DNA of 64,000 bases from Cryptomeria japonica (taxonomy: Eukaryota; Streptophyta; Pinopsida; Cupressales; Cupressaceae), in NCBI RefSeq assembly GCF_030272615.1, contig NC_081405.1:474580008-474644007 (forward strand), written 5' to 3'. Under the pieces are notes generated by a model. The model saw only the letters and a program-made list of their open reading frames with translations, ran no database searches and was not told where the DNA came from. This document shows positions 34,060 through 44,903 of this stretch, piece after piece. The translations under genes were made by a program, and so were the position numbers. Position 1 is the first letter of the stretch, and each line of letters begins with the position of its first letter.

Positions 34060-37000
34060 CTATCTCAAAGTCTGTAACCGATTGGTTACAATCTGAAAGT
34101 TGTCTGCCAAAATCATATTCAAACTCTGCATAAACTTGTTGGTGTCAGTTAGAGTTGCCTCAGTCTGCTAGATCATACTGGTGAGATAGTGCATTTGCTG
34201 CTCTGGTGATCGCTCTCCTTGAACTGTTGCCTTAGATAATTCAACTCTCTGAGTAATAAGATTATCCAACCTCAGACCAAGTTTATCCTTTAGTTCCCAG
34301 GCATTAGACCTTATTCTTGCCTTCTCTTTCTCAAGTTTTTCCAGCTTCTCCTAAAAAACTGCCATTTCCTGCTCAATAACCGATATAAGTCTAGATGAAC
34401 CTATTATATTATCTGCAATGTCATCAATTTATTTTTGTGTCTTTTTGATCTCCTCATCATTGTCCTCAGTCAAACAATGAGGTTTACATGCTTCCCTATA
34501 TAACTCCTTATACTCCAAAATTATAGAATTAAGTACCGGTACAAGTGTATCCAAGTGATCGGTACATTTCTTTATGGTCTTTTTAAAGAATGCATTTTTC
34601 TCTTTTTCTACTCTCTCCTTTATGGTATCCTCATTCACCTTATCTATGGTTATTACATTATCAGCAATGAATTTGGACAATGTGTCCAATTTCCCTAAAG
34701 AATCATTAATGTGATTTATCTTACAATTAGGTGCAATCATCTTCAGAATAGGTAATGTGTTATAAATTGCCTTAAATTCTAAGGCATTTCAATCAATAAT
34801 CCTCTTAATTGAATCCAAAAGTACCTCTGTAATATTAGTGGGTCTGAATTCATCTGTAGATGTGCTTGGTTTTGTTGTAGGTTTCTTCTCAACAGATGTC
34901 TAACCAATCACCTTCACTATATCCTCTTTACTTCCATCAAATGCATCCACTTTACTTATATTTTCTTCCAGTGGATCTGTCTATGTCTGTACCTCTACCT
35001 TTAATGGTTTCTCAGTTTTATTAAGCTTCTTTATAACTACCGATGTTACAGACTCAACATGAACCTCTGCCTCATATTGTTTCTCTGTCACTACCGGTTT
35101 CTTAGAAATCTTGTTGTCCTCAACACTATCTGCCTTAACCTTTGTATTTTCTTTGTCCACAATAATGTTTATATCATGACTATCTACATTCATTGTAAAA
35201 AGTATCTCTGACTCTGGATTAGTATCATCATGGGTTAAACCTTCAGTAGCTATATCCGATGGATTAGCTGTATGAACCGGTGATGAAGGTGCTAATGGAG
35301 GGGTGTCCTGAGTTGGTGGAGGGATGTTGTCTGTTATTTTTATAGAAGGTACACCACTTTAACTTTTCTTTTGTCCTTCTGATATACCTTGAATATCTTT
35401 CCATTTTTGGTCTACTTCTCTCCTCTTGCTTTTCCTTCTCTACAAAGAATATGTCCCATTTATCTGCAGTCTCATCTGCAATTTCTTTAACCCTTCCATC
35501 CATTAGGCTCACTTGCCAGTGTCCACTAACAAATACTGACCGAATAGCTTCAAAAATAAGCTCATCTATCTCTTCCTTAGAATTTACTGGATGTACAACC
35601 AAGAGTGCTTCAACTTTCAACTTCTTCTCCAGTTCCATTACAGATAGCCTTTTGGCTTCCAATCTCATGTATAAATCGTTTGGTAACTCATCAATCACTT
35701 CTATCAACACTTTCTTGTAAATATCTAAATGTAAACTAATGCTTTCTTCAATTGTGTTTTTGTCAGAATCATTGGAAGAATTATACCATTTATTTACATT
35801 AGACAGATTTCCTTCCTTTGTAATTTCACTCAATAGATCATCTAGTGTGGGGGTAACCGGTGTCTGTTTCTTCTTAGGTGTAAGCTTCTTCTTCGGTTCC
35901 CCAACTACTTGCTGCTTCTTCCTTAGTGTTCTGGTTTTCTTAGGAGTAGGAGAAGGTACTAGTGAGGTTTTCCTTTTCCTTTCCACTCTCTTAAACTCAA
36001 CAGCCTTACCATTGTCAGTATTAGAGGATGTTACAATAGGTGAAACATGTGCTTCAGGTTGCAGTCCTTCAAGCTCACTTGCTGATATACCATTGATATT
36101 CATGACATTTTCTTTGATTTCTTTGACCTTCTTAGAGGCATCTCTGATAAACTTTTCTCTTCTGTTTGTCCTTTTCTGCATAGATACATTGTTGTCAATA
36201 GTTTCTGCACTACCAAAGAATTTCTCAGATGGTTCCCTTGGTGCATCAATTATATCTTTAGCATATGTTTCCAAAATAGATAGGTCTACCTCATAACCCA
36301 TGTTAGTAACCCAAATAGTTATAGGATTACTGCTTCCATCCAAGTTTCATCTCGCTTAATGATAAAATAGATTTCCTTGTCATACTTATCAATTATGCTT
36401 TGTGGTAGTCTCTCTCTTGCTCTCATCTTAGTTTGAAATGTTTTGAAGTAGTCTGTGATGTTCTTAACACTATTAGTGCCCATAACAGTGAAAGCTTCAT
36501 GTATCTATTTTCCTACCAGGATGTCATAACCAGAATCCTTGTGACCTATGCCAGGTATCTCTTTGGTAAAGTATAGCATCAAGCATACTAGTAGGCTTCC
36601 AAAATGGAAAGTACCTTTCTTGTCTCCCTTAATCTTCTTTAAGTTATCAATTAGTTCATCTTTAAGCCATTCACACACATCAATCTTAGCATTATTATTC
36701 ACCATCTCATATGCACTATGAATACAAAGGCTAGAAATAGAATTCAGTCTATTTGCATGAGTTTCTTTGTATCCTAGTACCATACTCACATATCTCACAT
36801 TTATATCCTTAACATCATTCACTCTAAGTGACCTGTTATCAGATGTGGCTCTGGTTAAATCCATAACTCCCTTGTTAGGTATTTCTTGGTTTTATCATGC
36901 CTACTACTAGTTGAAGGTAAACCAGTAACTACCTTAATTGCTTCCTTGGTTATCTTGCAAACTGACTCTAACCACATGAACTTTCCATGGACTCTGCTCA

Positions 37001-37349
37001 ATACAAGTCTGTCAACTTCCTTTGGAAATTTGGGAATGTTCAAAATCTCTACAAAACCTAAATTTTCCACAATCTTATGTTTAGGTTTAATCACAACATT
37101 TTCATCTGTAATAACCTCATTAAATATTTTCTTCAAATCCCCAGTCCCTAGGTTTTCTATGTTGCAATGTATGTAGATTCTAGGGTCTTCTGCAAATCCT
37201 ACACCCTTCAGAATTTTTAAAAAAGCTCTAATAGAATCATCCTATTTTGCAATCTCAGGGATAATCTTAAATGCGGGTCTAGGGTGTTTGACATTTTCCA
37301 CAATGGTAGGGTTCAAAATAAACTCAAGAACAAAAGATGAGGAAGCCAT
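34060..37349 (-). pseudogene. Element G second ORF, about 1,100 codons, function unknown
   Basis: The ATG at 37349 lies about 300 bp after the gag stop. The frame is broken by a few stops and frameshifts (near 36855-36870, 36500, 36340-36370 and 35340-35360) but its parts join co-linearly down to TAG at 34060-34062. Residues 1-300 look globular, with VHGKFMWLESV, KITKEAIKVVTGLP and FGSLLVCLMLYFTKEIPG. The middle is Lys/Pro-rich with nuclear-signal-like basic clusters (PTPKKTRTLRKKQQ, near 35930-35960). The C-terminal third is acidic, then coiled-coil (LEKLEKEKARIRSNAWELKDKL). No protease, RT, integrase or RNase H motif occurs. The 'VHGKF...ITKEAI..VTGLP' pattern loosely recalls domains in other plant transposon ORFs, but I cannot name a family with confidence. 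Confidence 0.65.
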
Positions 37350-37650
37350 TTCAAAGGACAAATACCTCTTAACTGAAATTCTGAATGCCTAAAAATCACT
37401 TCGCAGCTTCGCCTTAGAATGCCCTTGCTCAGTTTCGTGCTCTCTGATTGTTTGAATGCTCGGTGAGTTCGAAATGAGGGTTTTTCGGTGTTATATAATG
37501 AAATATCTTTCAACAACCACATTAAATGCTCACCGATTAAGTGAAAACTTAACACATCCGATGGTAAAGAAGAAATGCATATTCTCACCATCAACCAAGG
37601 GTAGAATGCATGATTTTCAATTTGCTGCAATACCCCCTAAGGATTATTCC

Positions 37651-38628
37651 TCAATTAGATGAAGAATCTCTTGCCAGTGGAGGATCACTCTGTTCCATCG
37701 GTGCAGAGATAGTTTCATCAGTTCTCTGATCACTCTTCTTAATCCATTGTTTTGAAAATTCTTGCTTTACTTCATCTACCTTTTCTTTGCCCTTCAAACT
37801 AGATCCTTTGTTGTTCGTCGATGTATTCTTGTTTCTATAGAATTTTACAATATGTCCAATTTTTTAAACTATGACCAACTTTATTGCATTTGGAACATTG
37901 ACCGGTGGGTGAGTTTATATTCTAATTATTTCTAAATCTACATTGATTTGCTCTGTGACCATATTTGTTGCAATTGAAACATTTCCCATTAAATTTATAA
38001 GCATTAGGTTGTCTTACCAGTTTGTTATGATCTTGATTATTTGAAGTACCAGAACTTTCTCCGATTTCAAATCCAAGTCCATTTGTATCTCCATCAAGTT
38101 TCTGTCTTTTAAGCATGTCATCAAGTTCTTCTGAACTTTTCTTGAATTTGTCTTTGTGTTTATTTGCAGTAACCAACTCACTTTCTGGAATTCCAACTTG
38201 TCTCACAAGCTCAACTTTATCATGTTGCATGTGAATCAGTTATGTCTTTAGCATATCATTTTCATGACCAAGTCTCAAATTTTCATTTCTAGCATCATTT
38301 AGTCTCCTAGTCAAGTCTTCTTCATTCTTCTTCCTATCTTCAATATCCTCACATAGCCTCATAGTCATATCTTGCATTTCTTTCTTCATATACTGTTTTC
38401 TTGTCTCAACTTATTTGCAATGTCTCTAAGAGTTTCCTTTTCATCATCACCATTCTACATCTTCTTATGAAGTTCCTTTCTTTTATTTTGTGCTATAACC
38501 AAATTTTCTTGAAGTCCTTTAATGAATTCCTTAGTAGTCCTCAGATCATCTTCAAGTTTGACATTCTTCAATTTTTCTGTATCAAAATCTTCAAGAGCTC
38601 CTTCCAACTATTTTCTTATGTTCTCCAT
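37651..38628 (-). pseudogene. gag: Element G gag: coiled coil plus zinc knuckle
   Basis: It runs from an ATG at 38628, just inside the PBS, to TGA at 37651-37653. The N-terminal 170 codons are a heptad-like charged coiled coil (LEDDLRTTKEFIKGLQ, KNEEDLTRRLNDARNENLRL). Next comes a canonical CCHC knuckle, CFNCNKYGHRANQC (near 37940-37985), then a degraded second one (CSKCNKVGHS) with a frameshift, and a basic/acidic tail. Stops within it are TAG/TAA at likely Gln codons. The usual N-terminal copia capsid region (UBN2-type) is missing between the PBS and the coiled coil, so the gag itself is truncated. Confidence 0.8.
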
Positions 38629-38682
38629 CTGTACCGGTGTCAGAATCTCCCTCAAGCTGTTAGGATTTTGCAAATAGAGGAC

Positions 38683-38699
38683 CAAACTTTGATGCCAAT
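38683..38699 (-). promoter_or_regulatory. Primer-binding site of element G
   Basis: On the minus strand TGGCATCAAAGTTTGG starts two bases after the LTR end (ATCTAACA), a variant of the initiator-Met tRNA PBS TGGTATCAGAGC. Confidence 0.75.
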
Positions 38700-39513
38700 T
38701 GTTAGATTCAATGACAGTCCCAAAGACACTGAGAGGGGGGGGGGGGTGAATCAATGTCTAACTAGTTAGCAGAATATTTAAACTTATTTATAACTTTGCA
38801 ACCCAAAACAATGTACCGGTAAATAATAATTATTGCAGTAAACACAAATAATAGAGACAACATAGAAACACACCATAACACAAATATATTTAATGAGGAA
38901 ACTTGATGTGGGAAAAACCTCGGTGGGATTTGTGACCCACAATATTTACTCACTGGCCAATGAATAAAATTCTACTTACAGTAAGGGGTCTACACATGCA
39001 GGGAGGCCAACAGCTTAGAGCTCACTGCTCAATGAAGAGTCACATTGACTACAAAATGGATTAATAAATCCAATATAATGTACTTCTCAAAACAACATCT
39101 CTAATGCCAGGTTCAGTACCGGTTTAAGCTCAGATAGATACCTTATCCAAAAACCTTTGCTGCCACTAAACAATTATTTTCTACCATACATATCATCTCC
39201 TCTCTACTCATCTACTCTCAAAATGACCTATAAGATCTCATACATATATGAGTCTTTTACAATATACCATGTCAACTTACAAAAGATAATTATATTACAA
39301 TAAACAAAAGTTCATCCCATGTCGGCTGGAGTGCCGGTATGCTTTGTTTTTGATGTAATCTGAATGCCGGTGTAAGTGCCTGCTGGTGCCGGTGTCTGTC
39401 GGTGTATGAAGTTTGTGATGCCAGATATGTAGAAACCAATTATCGGTGAGTTGCCAGTTGGTTTCCATCAATGACAACATCAACTATTCTCATAAGCATG
39501 TAAAATGCCAACA
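38700..39513 (-). repeat. 5' LTR of element G
   Basis: Direct copy of 33060-33866, ending GCCAACA on the plus strand (TGTTGGC on the minus strand), the canonical LTR start also seen in D and E. Confidence 0.88.
38724..38759 (-). other. Poly-C-loop hairpin in U5 of G 5' LTR
   Basis: AGACACTGA (38724-38732) and TCAATGTCT (38751-38759) pair over 9 bp with one G-U wobble in the minus-strand RNA, around a loop with a run of twelve C. Confidence 0.75.
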
Positions 39514-40068
39514 CTGCGGCCTTCTGCGCTTGAAAGAAACAATGACACACTTTTGAAATCTCCCCGAGCTCAAAACATCTTTAGGTTCACGCTTTGTCAA
39601 CACGTGGCATGCTGACAAAGATTTTAGAGCCTCGCTTCCCTTTTTCCTTAGAGAACCTCACGATGCTGACACGAGTCACTCCCACATGCCTTCAGAAGAC
39701 CAAGAAGCTGCAGACTTGCTAAAAACAACGTCATGTTGACATGTGGCACGCTCGTACCTACTCTCTATAAATAGCAACAAATTGGTCTTGACTTGGCAGA
39801 ATTATAACTTCTTGCTCGGTGCTCAAAATCTTAAGCTGCTTACACTATTGGAAAGGTCTTCAAAATCTCTAATTTCAATCCCTTAACACTATGCCTTCGG
39901 CTATTGAGTTAATCAAGTTAAAGGACTAGTGAAAATTTTGACCTCAAATTTAGCTCTTAAGGCCTCCGAAAATGCAAAATACTGAAACATAGGAGAAATA
40001 CTAAAAATTGGATTTTTGTTTTTCCTCACCTTTGATCAGTCCGTATCTCCTTCGAGCTGATTTTGACA
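39514..40068 (+). repeat. Continuation of the LTR-like insertion H
   Basis: GC-richer than its surroundings, with repeated CACGTGGCA-like words (ACACGTGGCATGCTGAC near 39610, GACATGTGGCACGC near 39735) and a strong TATA box CTCTATAAATAGC at about 39770. No coding frame. It probably joins 32068-33059 once element G is removed, although two TATA-like boxes make a simple single LTR doubtful. Confidence 0.45.
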
Positions 40069-40760
40069 TTTTTTTTTTTTAATAGGTAAATGGCTACAGA
40101 GGGGTAGCACCCTTGTATTAATCAAATTAGGAGAATACAAGGACTGATTCAGTGAGAGTGGTAGGGGGAAAGAACTAGGAAGAAAACCCCCTACCCTAGC
40201 TCTATTTCTTATACAAAAAAACCAGCAATGGAGGCTGGATAAGTACAAAGCATCAGTCGACAACCACTGGAAGTAGATAACAGAGGCCTTTAAATAAAAA
40301 AGACAATAACCAGAATAGAGAAATCGAGAGAGAGGTGACAACTAGAATCAATGGGAGTCTTCAGAGTCATCATCCACAGGAGCACGAGCCGCATCCAGGA
40401 TTATAGGGCATTCAGTGCCATAGGTCGAGTGAGCCGCTGATTCTACCTTCTCCCTAGGGAGTCGATAGTCATTTGGGAACCACTCCTTGCCAAGCCCAAA
40501 CCCCCAGTCATTACCATCAACCAAATCTCCATTCTCTAGAATACCAAATCCTTCTACACTTGCTAACCCTTCATCATGAAGAATTTTTTCCCTCCATTCC
40601 AACGTGAGTCCGTTTTGAATGCATGTCATCTTAAGCAGAAATTCAATATTCCTGGTAATGCCAGGTAGCTTGAATAGCTGATTTTCACATGTTTCCATCA
40701 ATGCCTTGATCATAAAACCCTGAAAGTGTAGATATTATCTACAAATGCTTTATAACTATT
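40069..40760 (-). mobile_element. 5'-truncated retroposed sequence with poly(A) tail
   Basis: Read on the minus strand, a 121-codon ORF (40713 to 40348) is followed by about 270 bp of untranslated sequence, including GATTAATACAAGGGTGCTAC, and ends in a 12-base poly(A) (poly-T at 40069-40080). The reading frame upstream of the first ATG ends at a stop within 20 bp, so the 5' end is truncated. A poly(A) end with 5' truncation is the mark of target-primed reverse transcription by LINE machinery. A possible degenerate TSD is CTTCGAGCTGATTTTGA (left) against CTTCAAGTGAGTCGATTTGA (right). Confidence 0.6.
40348..40713 (-). CDS. Unrecognised 121-codon ORF in the poly(A) retroposon
   Basis: Open from ATG (40713) to stop (40348) with no internal stop, unlike everything around it. 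The protein is acidic and mixed in composition (GILENGDLVDGNDWGFG, KEWFPNDYRLPREK), ends in an acidic tail (APVDDDSEDSH), and has no signal peptide or membrane segment. Higher GC and balanced codon use set it apart from its neighbours. It is probably the C-terminal part of a longer protein. I do not recognise the family; it could be a LINE ORF end or a retrocopied host gene. Confidence 0.5.
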   Translation of the reverse strand: MIKALMETCENQLFKLPGITRNIEFLLKMTCIQNGLTLEWREKILHDEGLASVEGFGILENGDLVDGNDWGFGLGKEWFPNDYRLPREKVESAAHSTYGTECPIILDAARAPVDDDSEDSH

Positions 40761-40789
40761 AGCTTCAAGTGAGTCGATTTGAATATTCT

Positions 40790-41374
40790 TATTCAATGGC
40801 TTTGATTGATAAGAAAGAGCACTCAAAAATCATTCAACAAGTTTCAAAAACCAAACAAAGGCTTCACCAAAATCAATGATAATTCTTCCAATGACATCGA
40901 CACATAAGTGGTAGCCACAACATTAGGTGTGGTATCCAAATACTTTAGAAAATAACTAACTCCTCTTTATAAATCATTGCATAGTATAATTATTAGATTA
41001 ATAAATACTAATGTGTTGCAACTTCCTCCCATAAAACCTATAGATACCTCTAATCCTCAACCAACTTCCTTTGACCATAAAGCCTTTTTCCAATACCATC
41101 GTTAAGCTAGTCATGATATAGAAAAGTGTTACAAACCGAAGAATAAGATTCGAGACCTTATTGATAATAATACCATATCCGTGAAAGGTGTGAAGGATAA
41201 ATGAAACAAGTTTTTAGCATCTCTTAATCAAAATTTGAAAATATTTACCAATCCTTTGCCTTCTCCTTTTTCTAATGTGGTTGAGTCTAAAAAACTTAGA
41301 TTTACTTCTAATGATCTAGGCATAGAATCTAACAATATTGTGAACAACCTAAACCTGAACCTTACATTACCTTT
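40790..41374 (+). pseudogene. gag: Element F gag, C-terminal part
   Basis: It continues the gag interrupted at 32067. LTPLYKSLHSII and LPPIKPIDTSNP are followed by the knuckle-like segment AFFQYHR*ASHDIEKCYKPKNKIRDLIDNN, the C/FxYHxxxGHxTExCxxLKxxIxDLID signature of Tat/Ogre-type gypsy gag. The first Cys is Phe and the Gly is lost. A TAA after about 41103 and a TGA near 41200 interrupt it. It is cut at 41374 by a solo LTR. Confidence 0.8.
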
Positions 41375-42560
41375 TGTCATGCCTATGGTGTGTGATACCT
41401 ACAGCTGCAACACAAACACTCAATAGATCATTACAAGCATGGTTAGCAAATAATAAGCAAATAAGGATGAACCATGACAAAGCGACCTATCGCCTCCTAA
41501 GAGATGCGAGTATGGATTTTCTCTCATATCTGGATAAGCAATCCCAGTGACTTGACTACACCTAGATGGAAGATTTGAAATGATAATGATATGCAAAGAT
41601 GAGATTGATTATGCTATATTGATCCAAGAGACTAATTAAGCTAATGATATGCATGATTAAGCTATGACGATGATGCAATTAAGCTAGAAAAGAGATTGAT
41701 TAAGCTACACGATTAAACAAATATGCTAGAAAATGATCAAATTAAGCTAATGCAATTGCCTATAACAATAATGCTTAAATGATATGCCTATATTAATAAT
41801 GCATAAGATGAAAATGAGATAGGATTGCCTATAATAACAATGCATAAGATGAAAATGAGATGAGATCCTTTGTGCTCCAAAATGGGAGATATTTATAGGA
41901 TTTCCAAGGCCATGGGTGAGGTGGCAGGAATCAATGGTCAAGATTGAGTCTGAAGATATCAAGGGTGAAATTGGAGGAGGTTGGAGAAGAGGTTGGAGGA
42001 AGGGACACTTGTCAGCTCTGTGGTGACAAGTGTCAAGGAGCTTTTCTCATAAAAGGGAAAGTGTCCAAGAGAGGAGACATGTGGCCAAAGTGCCATGTGT
42101 CTCAAGAAGAAAATATCCACACCATAGGAGGTTAGGATAAGGAGGTTAGAATGTGCAAGATGGGATAGGGTTAGTTAAACCCAAGGTTAGGTGGAATGGG
42201 TTAGGTTAAAGGGATGGTTAGAAGTTAGGGGGCATGTGGGTAGTTTGAATTTAAAAATTCAAATAATAGGAAAAGACTAATTAATTCTCAACAACTCATA
42301 ATTTGATTTTTTTTAATTAATTAGAGGATTAGAAGAATTGATTGAAGTGGGGGGGGGGGAAGATTAATTAATTTGAATTAATTAATCAAAGGAGACTATG
42401 GAAATGAACCTATTAAATAAATCCTTTGATTTATTAATAAGTAGATGAAAGGGAGAATTTAATCAAATTGCTTAATGAATTAAATTAAATTAGGAAGGGG
42501 GATTAATTAAATAATTGCTTATTTAATTAATTATCTCCAGACCATTTTTAGGTGTATACA
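41375..42560 (-). mobile_element. Solo LTR between gag and protease of F
   Basis: On the plus strand it begins TGTCATGCC and ends GGTGTATACA; CCTTT is present on both sides (41370-41374 and 42561-42565), a perfect TSD. Minus orientation is inferred because the minus strand reads TGTATACACC, then a TTAATTAAATAA-rich U3, then CCTATAAATATC as TATA box. Length 1,186 bp. A run of G near 42352 and several AATTAATT tracts are also present. Confidence 0.93.
41886..41899 (-). promoter_or_regulatory. TATA box of the solo LTR
   Basis: CCTATAAATATCTC on the minus strand, about 665 bp from the LTR start at 42560. Confidence 0.55.
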
Positions 42561-42975
42561 CCTTTGACTCTAGGGAGACTATTAAGGCATCTGATGGACC
42601 ATTATACATTACTATAAAGATTAAAGGAAAGCTCTCATATGGAGTTCTCATTGATCCATTATGTATGGTGAATATTATCAGTGAAGAACATCTCTTTACT
42701 CAACAATTTCATCAAGAAATAAAAAATCTAATGTTATGATCAAGGTGCATGATGGTTTCACTTGTCCTACTATAGGTTCTATCACTCTTCTAGTTGAGGT
42801 TGGTACTAAGTTCTTAGATGTTACATTTTCTATCATCCCTACCTCCGATCAATTTCATGTGAAGTTGGGACATCCTTGGCTCTCTTCCATGCAAGCTATC
42901 CCTTCTGCCATCTATAAGTGTTTGAAGTTTCCTCATAATGAGCATATTATCATGATCAATCATATCCTTTAATGA
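42561..42975 (+). pseudogene. Element F aspartic protease
   Basis: After the solo LTR the sequence reads ASDGPLYITIKIKGKLSYG, then VLIDPLCMVNIIS at the active-site position, GSITLLVEVG and VKLGHPWLSSMQAIPS (the LGxPWL tail). The fold order and the terminal motif are those of gypsy-type retropepsins. The catalytic D-S/T-G is present only as D-P-L. A one-base indel in the A run near 42725 shifts the frame. It ends at TAA near 42970. Confidence 0.8.
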
Positions 42976-43900
42976 CCCATAATAAGATGTGGAAATTTCA
43001 CCCTTGATTACTTTTGGCCTTAGCAACCCAAACCTTTTAAACCTCAAATAGATATTCTTTTCTTATCTTATAAAAAATGAAAACATGAGATGATATCAGC
43101 CTTGAGTATACCTAAATAGCCTTCACCTATGGATATTACTTTTCCTCATCTTGGACAAGGACTTCTTCCTACTCCTTCTACTCCTCCTTTATATGTTTCA
43201 GTTCCACCCCCTAATCATATAAAGGAAGGCACCCAAGATCTTGTATCTCTCAAACTAGTGAGGTTTCTTTTGTTCCTCCCCCTACAAGGGAAGAAAATTA
43301 ACATATATTGATTGATCCTCGACCTTTGCAAGTTTCAAGTTAAACTAAGAGAAATTGTTGTTTGAGAGAATGTCGATATAGAAGATGTGTCAAGGCTTGT
43401 GAGGTTGCTTCCCAAACCATATCCTCCCTAAATACACCATGTTTTGACTTAGTCCCAATTTTCCAACCTTCACCTAACACTAGGGAGGAAGTTCAACTAA
43501 ATCCACCATGCCAAAAGTTAAAAATGTCTAAGAAATATGATAGTTCATTTTCTTTTCATGTTAAAGATACTTTTGCAATTAATTTAGATGATGATATGGA
43601 TAATGATTTTGATGCTAACAATGTTGATCCTAATAATTATGATGATATGCATGAGATTATTGAAATTAATCATGAGCTATCTTCAAGATTTTCAAAAGCT
43701 TTAATCCTAGCTCCTAGTGATCAATAAAGTGACACATCTTTAGAGAATGGTCCTTGTTTGGAACTTGCAATAGATCCATCTACCATACTCATTGTTGCTC
43801 CTCTTGCATCTTGTCCACCATTTCTAATTGATATTAATCAAGATTGATAGGAGGATGATTTACTTGAATAGCTTCATCTCTATCATAGATTATTATGTGT
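42976..43900 (+). pseudogene. Pro/Ser/Asp-rich spacer ORF of element F
   Basis: Open stretches at 43129-43311 and 43362-43727 give a disordered protein: PSPMDITFPHLGQG, a basic patch (RECRYRRCVKACEVA), then a strongly acidic segment with DDDMDNDFDANNVDPNNYDD and EIIEINHELSSRFSKALIL. In complete relatives RT would follow; here it does not. The role of the acidic segment is unknown. Confidence 0.55.
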
Positions 43901-44889
43901 GTCTATTTGTAAGTAATGTGCCTCCCCCATGATGTGCTACTTGATATGTCTTTATGTTATGTTAGGCTTTCATTGGATGACCCTTGTTACTTTGTTGCCA
44001 TAAGGTAATAAAGAGGCTGAATCTATCATGACATTCCTCTATTTGTATTTTAATTCTTCTATATGTCATATCAATGTTATGTCGTACATGTGCTATTGTC
44101 TGTAAATGTGCTTTTGTGTTGTTTAATTGGGGATGATGTAAAGTGTTGAGATCTCTTTGTGGTCTCTACCATGTTGACCCAAAAAGACTTATGTTTGTCC
44201 ATCTTATGTGCTTTTCTTTCATTGTGCTCATAGTTCCACTACCTTTGGGGCATGAGGTCAATTCAATGCAAACATAATTGATATACATGATTTTTTTAAA
44301 GAGCATACTAACCCTAGTTATTAGATCCCTTATTTTCTTTCTCATTACGTTTTGTGACCATTGTCCTTGATTTTTCCTTTCTTGGGGGCATATCATTGTG
44401 GCAACGTGCTTGTCTTTTGGATACATGTATACTACCTTAAAGCAATTTCTCTCATTGAGGCATACACAATCACTTTAACGTGGGGGAATAAACTCTACTC
44501 ATTGTTAGAATTGGTGTACACAACACAATACTTGGTGTATACACTTTTGATCACAAATTGTGACATGCTTGGCACATGCCACAATATCCATTTTGTAGTC
44601 ACTTATTCAAATTATTTTGCAAATTGAGCCTTTTTCTTTGTGATCTTTTGCATTGATTAAAATTTTTCCTTCTCAACATGACTCATAGTAAGCATAAGCC
44701 TTACTAGGCCATCATAGTCATGCTTTCTTTTCTCTTCATGTGTTTCTCCTTTTATCTTGATATTAGATTGATAAGATCCTAAGTCCTTGGGGGCTTGGTG
44801 TTTCTTGCCTCTTTAATGTCTTGATGAAAGTTTTTCAATGCTACTTTTTACTTTATTGAGAGTATGAATATAGGCTCATACTCCTGCTA
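43901..44889. other. Element F 3' non-coding region
   Basis: No RT, RNase H or integrase motif in any frame I could read. The frames at 44166-44426 (minus) and 44361-44627 (plus) have no recognisable content. It leads to the PPT. Confidence 0.6.
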
Positions 44890-44903
44890 AAGTGGGGGAT
44901 AGA
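44890..44903 (+). promoter_or_regulatory. Polypurine tract of element F
   Basis: AAGTGGGGGATAGA immediately before the LTR start TGTAAAATTTTAACC. Confidence 0.75.

Larger units (their letters stand above)
33060..39513 (-). mobile_element. Element G: pol-less copia-like LTR element with gag and a long second ORF
   Basis: Two direct LTRs (33060-33866 and 38700-39513; about 95% identical by eye) bound a 4.8-kb internal region read on the minus strand. Reading 5' to 3': LTR, PBS of tRNA-iMet type, a coiled-coil/zinc-knuckle gag ORF (38628 to 37651), a second ORF of about 1,100 codons (37349 to 34060), a PPT and the LTR. I see no protease, integrase, RT or RNase H. Flanks are TTGCA (left) and CTGCG (right), matching 3 of 5, possibly a TSD changed by C-to-T decay. 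It must depend on enzymes from another element. Confidence 0.85.

Noticed and set aside
35451-36296. Plus-strand hydrophobic frames (89 and 185 codons)
   Set aside because: Antisense of the G second ORF; Ser/Leu/Phe-rich as expected for the complement of Lys/Glu-rich coding sequence.
44361-44627. 88-codon frame in the F tail as an RT remnant
   Set aside because: No RT, RNase H or integrase motif; random AT-rich frame.
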